Of a stretch of 9,575 nt of DNA, positions 5,905 through 9,575 are shown piece by piece (the first letter of the stretch is position 1; each line of letters opens with the position of its first letter). This stretch comes from Gemmatimonadota bacterium (GTDB lineage Bacteria; Gemmatimonadota; Gemmatimonadetes; Gemmatimonadales; GWC2-71-9). Position numbers and translations under genes: made by a program. Under the pieces are notes generated by a model that worked only from the letters and a program-made list of their open reading frames with translations, was not told the DNA's origin and ran no database searches. The stretch covers positions 1 through 9,575 of the forward strand of contig JAOTWK010000105.1 in assembly GCA_029862935.1 (NCBI GenBank), read 5' to 3'.

Positions 5905-6693
5905 GTGGGGCAACTCGCTAAGCGCAGATCCGTTTTGGAGAAGGTCGGTCCGGACAACCTAGCCACGTGTGGTATTGGGTGTCTCACCAATCCCAAACAC
6001 ATTGGCCACCCGGCCAAGCTCGCCTGGCTCGAGCGGCGCTTCGCTGAGGGGTTGCGCTACCTGCTTTGCCGCGACCTGAAAGGAAAGCCCCTGGCTTTCC
6101 TGGAGTACGTCCCGGGCGAATATGCGTGGCGGCCGGTGGACGCAACGGGCTGGCTGTTCGTGCACTGCCTGTGGGTCTACCCCAGCGGCCAAAAGGTCGG
6201 CGGCCTGGGTACCCGCCTGATCCGCGCATGCCTGGATGAAGCGCGAGATGCAGGCGCCATTGGGGTCGCCGCGATGGTGAGCGATGGGACGTGGATGGCG
6301 AGCAAGCACGTGTTTCTCAAGAACGACTTCGAGGAGATTGATGCGACGGATCGGTTCGAGCTCGTCATTCACCGGTTGAAGCAAGGACCGGCGCCACGTT
6401 TCCGAGACATCAGCAAGAACCTTTCGCAATACAAGGGCCTGCACGTCGTCTATACGGCGCAGTGTCCTATGCTGCCCAAGTCCGTCAGCGATCTGAAAGA
6501 GATGGCGGCCGAACATGGGCTCGATTTGCAGGTCTCGGTGCTCGACAGCCCGCAGAAAGCGCAGCAACGTGCACCGTCGTACTACGGTGTCTATAGCCTG
6601 GTGTGGAACGGCAAGCTCCTGTCAGATCATTACGTGAGCAAAGGGCGGTTCAGGGGCATTCTGCGGAAGGAGATCCTGCAGCACGGAGCGTAA
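5905..6693 (+). CDS. GNAT family N-acetyltransferase with YoaP-like C-terminal domain
   Basis: This 262-residue protein has two domains. Residues 15-158 form the acetyltransferase: LATCGIGCLTNPKH (19-32), FLEYVPGEYAWRPVDA (65-80), HCLWVYPSGQKVGGLGTRLI (87-106) and VSDGTWMASKHVFLKNDF (125-142). The KVGGLGTRL stretch is the acetyl-CoA pyrophosphate-binding loop (Q/R-x-x-G-x-G/A type). Residues 178-256 resemble the YoaP domain, a thioredoxin-like fold: GLHVVYTAQCPMLPKSV, then the SYYGVYSLVWNGKLLSDH strands. The site where thioredoxins have CxxC reads AQCPML, with a single cysteine (C187). C22 and C26 in TCGIGC are family features that could bind metal or be redox-active. The acceptor substrate is unknown. 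The GTG start rests on the AAGGAG site. Confidence 0.85.
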   Translation: MGQLAKRRSVLEKVGPDNLATCGIGCLTNPKHIGHPAKLAWLERRFAEGLRYLLCRDLKGKPLAFLEYVPGEYAWRPVDATGWLFVHCLWVYPSGQKVGGLGTRLIRACLDEARDAGAIGVAAMVSDGTWMASKHVFLKNDFEEIDATDRFELVIHRLKQGPAPRFRDISKNLSQYKGLHVVYTAQCPMLPKSVSDLKEMAAEHGLDLQVSVLDSPQKAQQRAPSYYGVYSLVWNGKLLSDHYVSKGRFRGILRKEILQHGA

Positions 6694-6786
6694 GGGGGGC
6701 TTGCGTCCGGAGCGGCAAGATATCACAATTGCGAATCAGTGGTGATTGACGTACGGGGTCTCCCAAGAAAGACACAGGAGCTTACG

Positions 6787-7305
6787 ATGAACTGCAGCCA
6801 CCCCTCCCGGGTTGCACTCGTGGCCGTTATCGCGGCCGTAACCGTGGCATGTCAACCATCAGGAGACCAGGAGCCCGCGGAGCCGCATATCGCCGGTGGA
6901 ACCGACATCGACCGCGGACGATACTTGGTCATCGTCGGTGGGTGCAATGATTGCCACACCGATGGATACATGGTCGCTGAGGGTGATGTACCTGAGGACC
7001 AGTGGCTGCTTGGTTCGGCCCTCGGCTGGCGGGGTCCCTGGGGGACAACGTATCCGCCTAATCTCAGGCTCACGGTTCAGCGCATGGGCGAAGACGAGTG
7101 GGTCGAGATGCTACGGACACGAACCGCTTTGCCACCGATGCCGTGGATGAACCTGAACCAGGTGGCGGAAACGGATAGCCGGGCGCTGTACCGTTACATT
7201 AGCTCGCTCGGAGCGTTTGGGGAGCCCGCACCGACGGCACTCCCACCCGGTCAGGAACCGTCAACGCCCTACTTTGTGCTGGATCCCGTCATGCCCGGTC
7301 AGTGA
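6787..7305 (+). CDS. Mono-haem c-type cytochrome, predicted lipoprotein
   Basis: This is a 172-residue exported protein. Residues 1-21 form a signal peptide ending in VTVAC, so Cys22 is probably lipidated. A haem-binding CNDCH motif lies at residues 53-57, after GRYLVIVGG. A GSALGWRGPWGTTYPPNLRLT segment (76-96) and LPPMPWMNL (115-123) follow, and M118 or M121 is the likely axial ligand. ALYRYISSLG (133-142) is the usual last helix, and the tail is proline-rich (PPGQEPSTPY). I recognise the whole pattern from single-domain periplasmic cytochromes of unknown partner in Proteobacteria and other phyla. AGGAG at 6776-6780 sets the ATG; an upstream in-frame GTG at 6739 is not supported. The role is electron transfer at the outside of the cytoplasmic membrane or in the periplasm. 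No oxidase or dehydrogenase partner is nearby. Confidence 0.92.
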   Translation: MNCSHPSRVALVAVIAAVTVACQPSGDQEPAEPHIAGGTDIDRGRYLVIVGGCNDCHTDGYMVAEGDVPEDQWLLGSALGWRGPWGTTYPPNLRLTVQRMGEDEWVEMLRTRTALPPMPWMNLNQVAETDSRALYRYISSLGAFGEPAPTALPPGQEPSTPYFVLDPVMPGQ

Positions 7306-7317
7306 CGTCGAGGGGCG

Positions 7318-7613
7318 GTGAGGCTCGGAGGTCTTGCCGATGACTGGATGGCGTCGCGTTTCGGGCTCAGCCTGACGGTAGGCAGCGCAGCTTCTATCCT
7401 TGCCTTCGCTATCGGTGCGTTTAGCATGCGTGCCGCCACCATTCGGGCCGGTCGCCTAGCACAGCGCTCGCATCGATGTCGGACGGCGACGCGCGCGAGA
7501 CGATGCAGGCAGAGATGCGGAGGCTGCGCCTGCGTGCTGCGACAAGTGCGCAGTGGGTGGCGACGCTGCTTGTGATCGCGGTTGGCACCATGGCCGTGGC
7601 TCGTTACCTCTAG
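7318..7613 (+). pseudogene. Frameshifted remnant of a small integral membrane protein
   Basis: Two frames join into one membrane protein. From GTG 7318 (or ATG 7348) the first frame gives RFGLSLTVGSAASILAFAIG and SMRAATIRAGRLAQ, with one membrane helix. It degenerates after 7464. From about 7464 the next frame reads ALASMSDGDARETMQAEMRR, then LRAATSAQWVATLLVIAVGT and MAVARYL before a TAG at 7611-7613, giving a second helix. One extra G in the CAGCGC at 7462-7467 would make it continuous (LAQALASMSDGD). The closing LLxIAVxxMAVARY resembles the last helix of small membrane proteins with four or more helices, so the N-terminal half seems to be missing. It starts 13 bases after the cytochrome stop. 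It is a truncated, decayed gene, or a gene hit by a one-base sequencing error. Confidence 0.65.
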
Positions 7614-7671
7614 TCGACCCATCATGATCTCATCAAGGAATTTCACCGCTCGTCCCAATAGGAGGCACCGT

Positions 7672-8391
7672 ATGCGACACACGAAACTGCTTACCATAAC
7701 GCTAGTCGGACTGTCCATGGGCTGCGCTGAGACGCGCACGGCGGAGGAGTACTCGGAGGCGGTGACCGCCGACCCCGCGCACTACTCGGTCGAGTATGAA
7801 AATGACGCCGTTCGATTGCTCCGGATTGCGTACGGCCCGGGCGAGGAGTCGGTGATGCACTACCATCCCGCTACCTGCTCGATTTCTCTAGGGCCGGCGT
7901 CATGGCAAATGACCGATCCCGAAGGCACGGTCTCCCAGGACTCGGCGACAGCTGCTGGACAAGTCGAGTGTGGGGAAGCCACGGTGCACCTGCCCGAGAA
8001 CCCTGGTAGTCAACCGAGTGAACTGATCCTCGTGGAGTTCAAGGAGGGGGCGACCGCCGGGATGACGACGTGGGAGTATCCCGGGGCGGTGGTTGCAGAT
8101 TCCGCCCACTACTCGGTCGAGTTCGAGAATGATGTGGTGCGCGTGCTTCGCATCGCGTACGGCCCGGGCGAACGATCGGTCATGCACTACCACCCCGCCA
8201 ACTGTTCGATAGCGCTGGGCGACGCGTCATGGCGCATGACCGATCCTACCGGAGCCATGGCTCAGGACTCGGTGATGTTGGGAGAGGTGGAGTGTGGCGA
8301 CGCGGGTGTCCATCTCCCAGAAAACACGACTAGCGGACCCAGCGAGCTCATTCTGATCGAGTTCAAGGGGCGAGAGACGTTCGCGGAGTAG
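7672..8391 (+). CDS. Exported tandem-duplicated cupin protein
   Basis: This is a 239-residue protein with an N-terminal signal (MRHTKLLTITLVGLSMGC); Cys18 may be lipidated, although SMGC is a weak lipobox. Two cupin domains follow, at about residues 26-125 and 135-234. Both contain HYSVExEND, LRIAYGPGE, SVMHYHPA, SELIL and VHLPEN. Likely metal ligands are H63, H65 and H106 in copy 1 and H172, H174 and H214 in copy 2. Each copy also has a cysteine pair, C69/C100 and C178/C208. Copies are about 70% identical by eye with a period of 109 residues, apart from a one-residue gap. Single-domain relatives are common and often annotated only as cupin or cytoplasmic protein. The function is unknown; a metal-dependent enzyme or binding protein in the periplasm is possible. 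AGGAGG at 7660-7665 with six-base spacing sets the ATG. Confidence 0.88.
   Translation: MRHTKLLTITLVGLSMGCAETRTAEEYSEAVTADPAHYSVEYENDAVRLLRIAYGPGEESVMHYHPATCSISLGPASWQMTDPEGTVSQDSATAAGQVECGEATVHLPENPGSQPSELILVEFKEGATAGMTTWEYPGAVVADSAHYSVEFENDVVRVLRIAYGPGERSVMHYHPANCSIALGDASWRMTDPTGAMAQDSVMLGEVECGDAGVHLPENTTSGPSELILIEFKGRETFAE
7780..8378 (+). repeat. Two-copy direct repeat inside the cupin gene (327-base period)
   Basis: CACTACTCGGTCGAGT occurs at 7780-7795 and again at 8107-8122, an offset of 327 bases or 109 codons. GCGTACGGCCCGGGCGA also recurs at that offset, in both copies ahead of the HYH codons. Similarity runs through both domains, with a three-base gap near the middle of each unit. 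Similarity visible in the DNA as well as the protein points to a fairly recent tandem duplication within the gene. Confidence 0.8.
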
Positions 8392-8547
8392 TGCTGCACC
8401 AGCCATTCTCGACCCTCCGACTTCCGCTTGCAGAGATGGCAGCGACGCATCCACCTTAGCTGCTATGGTCCCGTGAGGCAGAGGAGACGCTTCGGTCATA
8501 TTTGCTGATCCGAGGCATGAAACGCTGAGCCCCAAGGAGGGTGCACC

Positions 8548-9575
8548 ATGAGGCCAACGGCGTTGGCAATCGCGGTCGTGCTCGTTGGTTGCGGAATTGG
8601 CGACCAATCGCGCGAAGCTGCAGACGCTGATCTCTTGGCGCCCGCTTTGGATCTGTACTCGCAGATGCGGCTGGAAGACGCACTCCCGTTGTTTCAAGAA
8701 GTCGCCGACGCTGAGCCGCAGAACGCCGACGCGCACGCGTGGGTTGCGGAGACGGCGCGGCGGCTGTGGGAGTTTGACTTGGTGGTCAACGAGACGCAGG
8801 CGGCCCTCGCACTCGACTCGTGTCACAGCTTCACCCACACGGTGCTCGGCGACGCGTATCGCACGGAGCTGAGCAACTGGGAGGCAGCTGACCGCGACTC
8901 GTCCTGGGCACACTATCAACGAGCGGTGGACTGCGACCCTCGTGATGGCAATCCATGGATTGGCATTTGGCTTGGCGCGATGCATCGCAGAGATGGTGCG
9001 ATGGAAGAACGCGCGCTGCGACAGTTGGTCGAGACGGGATTCCTCACCCCCACGGTGATGGCGTTCAACCGCTGGGTGTTACAATCGCTCCCCGAAAACG
9101 CGATCCTGATCACCAATGGAGACTGGGACACGTATCCGGCCCTCGCGCTGCAGGTCGTCGACGGTGTGCGGACCGACGTGGGAATCACCAATCGCTCATT
9201 GCTCAACCTCGGTTGGTATGCAAACCTGATGAGCGAGAGATATGGGATCGCTCTCCCGGCAACGCAGGAAGAGCTCGAGAGCTACCGGCCGCGTCGCAAC
9301 GCGGAAGGATCCGTGGTAATCCTGTCGGACCACATCATTATGCAGTGGGCGGAACTGGAAAGCCTCTCGGGGCGTCCGCTTGTTTTCGCTCCTACCGTGA
9401 GCATGTCGAGCTTCAGTAGCAACCCGCGGCTCCAGTTCGCGGGGACGCATTGGAGATTGACCGCGGATGCGAGCTCGTTAGATGTTGACGTCGAAGCGGT
9501 GCGGGCAGCGATGGACGTTATTGCAGGGAGCGATCTTTCTGGTCCCGAGGTTAGTCCCCAGGATCGGAGCGCTAT
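8548..9575 (+). CDS. TPR lipoprotein with DUF2723-like NGDxDTxP segment, 3' truncated by window end
   Basis: The frame is open from ATG 8548 to the end, giving 342 residues without a stop. AAGGAGG at 8534-8540 with seven-base spacing sets the start. MRPTALAIAVVLVGC is a short lipoprotein signal with an LVGC lipobox (Cys15). Residues 30-145 form TPR-like helical repeats: LYSQMRLEDALPLFQEVADAEP, VNETQAALALD and HYQRAVDCDPRDGNPW. From about residue 180, LPENAILITNGDWDTYPALA and LQVVDGVRTDVGITNRSLLN closely match the soluble segment of DUF2723 proteins. That segment usually reads NGDNDTxPLWYxQ, then GxRxDVxVxNxSLL. Here W replaces the usual N. The glycosyltransferase-like membrane part of DUF2723 is absent. 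The role may be in cell-surface glycan or polymer handling, by analogy only. It follows the cupin gene after 156 bases with no gene in them. Confidence 0.8.
   Translation, partial: MRPTALAIAVVLVGCGIGDQSREAADADLLAPALDLYSQMRLEDALPLFQEVADAEPQNADAHAWVAETARRLWEFDLVVNETQAALALDSCHSFTHTVLGDAYRTELSNWEAADRDSSWAHYQRAVDCDPRDGNPWIGIWLGAMHRRDGAMEERALRQLVETGFLTPTVMAFNRWVLQSLPENAILITNGDWDTYPALALQVVDGVRTDVGITNRSLLNLGWYANLMSERYGIALPATQEELESYRPRRNAEGSVVILSDHIIMQWAELESLSGRPLVFAPTVSMSSFSSNPRLQFAGTHWRLTADASSLDVDVEAVRAAMDVIAGSDLSGPEVSPQDRSA

Noticed and set aside
7303..7320. Cytochrome and downstream membrane segment lie in the same frame, separated by one TGA and four codons, suggesting a fusion or stop readthrough
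   Set aside because: The cytochrome ends at the expected place for its family, and a shared frame is a one-in-three coincidence. No recoding element is visible.
8227..8985. 252-codon minus-strand open frame spanning the cupin end and TPR start
   Set aside because: It covers two conserved + strand genes and their spacer, and shows no family motif.
1..9575. Defence system, mobile element or CRISPR array
   Set aside because: No transposase, integrase, nuclease, toxin-antitoxin pair or regularly spaced repeat could be seen. Only the attC-like palindrome hints at mobility.

Overview
The window is GC-rich bacterial DNA carrying mostly single genes or very short transcription units. Every intact gene lies on the + strand, and most have a strong purine-rich ribosome binding site. 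No RNA gene, CRISPR array, transposase, integrase or phage gene is visible. Several protein families resemble ones I associate with Gemmatimonadota and similar soil or marine bacteria. These include the N-terminal helical domain with two membrane segments at 909-1613, the GNAT/YoaP protein with a TCGIGC start, and the many small lipoproteins. That assignment is inference from family resemblance, since there is no phylogenetic marker in the window.

Layout from left to right. At 1-312 is the 3' part of a SixA-type phosphohistidine phosphatase. At 441-815 is a small four-helix membrane protein, and at 909-1613 a two-helix membrane protein with a cytosolic N-terminal domain. At 1643-1989, on the minus strand, is a broken small lipoprotein gene whose reading frame changes three times. 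At 1990-2218 is a non-coding stretch with a long imperfect inverted repeat. At 2219-3498 is a compact run of three small soluble proteins: DUF1801, DinB and an ABM-like dimeric alpha-beta barrel protein. At 3689-4639 is an NmrA/HSCARG-like NAD(P)-binding protein, followed by a perfect 10-bp hairpin. At 4698-5813 is a lipoprotein predicted to be a seven-bladed FG-GAP propeller. At 5905-6693 is a GNAT acetyltransferase with a YoaP-like C-terminal domain. At 6787-7305 is a mono-haem c-type cytochrome lipoprotein. At 7318-7613 is a frameshifted remnant of a small membrane protein. At 7672-8391 is an exported protein made of two tandem cupin domains. At 8548 to the window end is a TPR lipoprotein that also carries an NGDxDTxP segment like that in the soluble part of DUF2723 proteins.

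The genes do not form one recognisable pathway. The left half is housekeeping or stress-type small proteins. The right half is enriched in exported lipoproteins (propeller, cytochrome, cupin, TPR), each with its own ribosome binding site, which suggests a cell-envelope accessory region assembled gene by gene. I see no convincing new multi-gene system. The most useful second looks are the two broken genes found only by joining frames, the imperfect palindrome at about 2085-2194, the cysteine-bearing cupin duplication and the TPR/NGDWDT lipoprotein.
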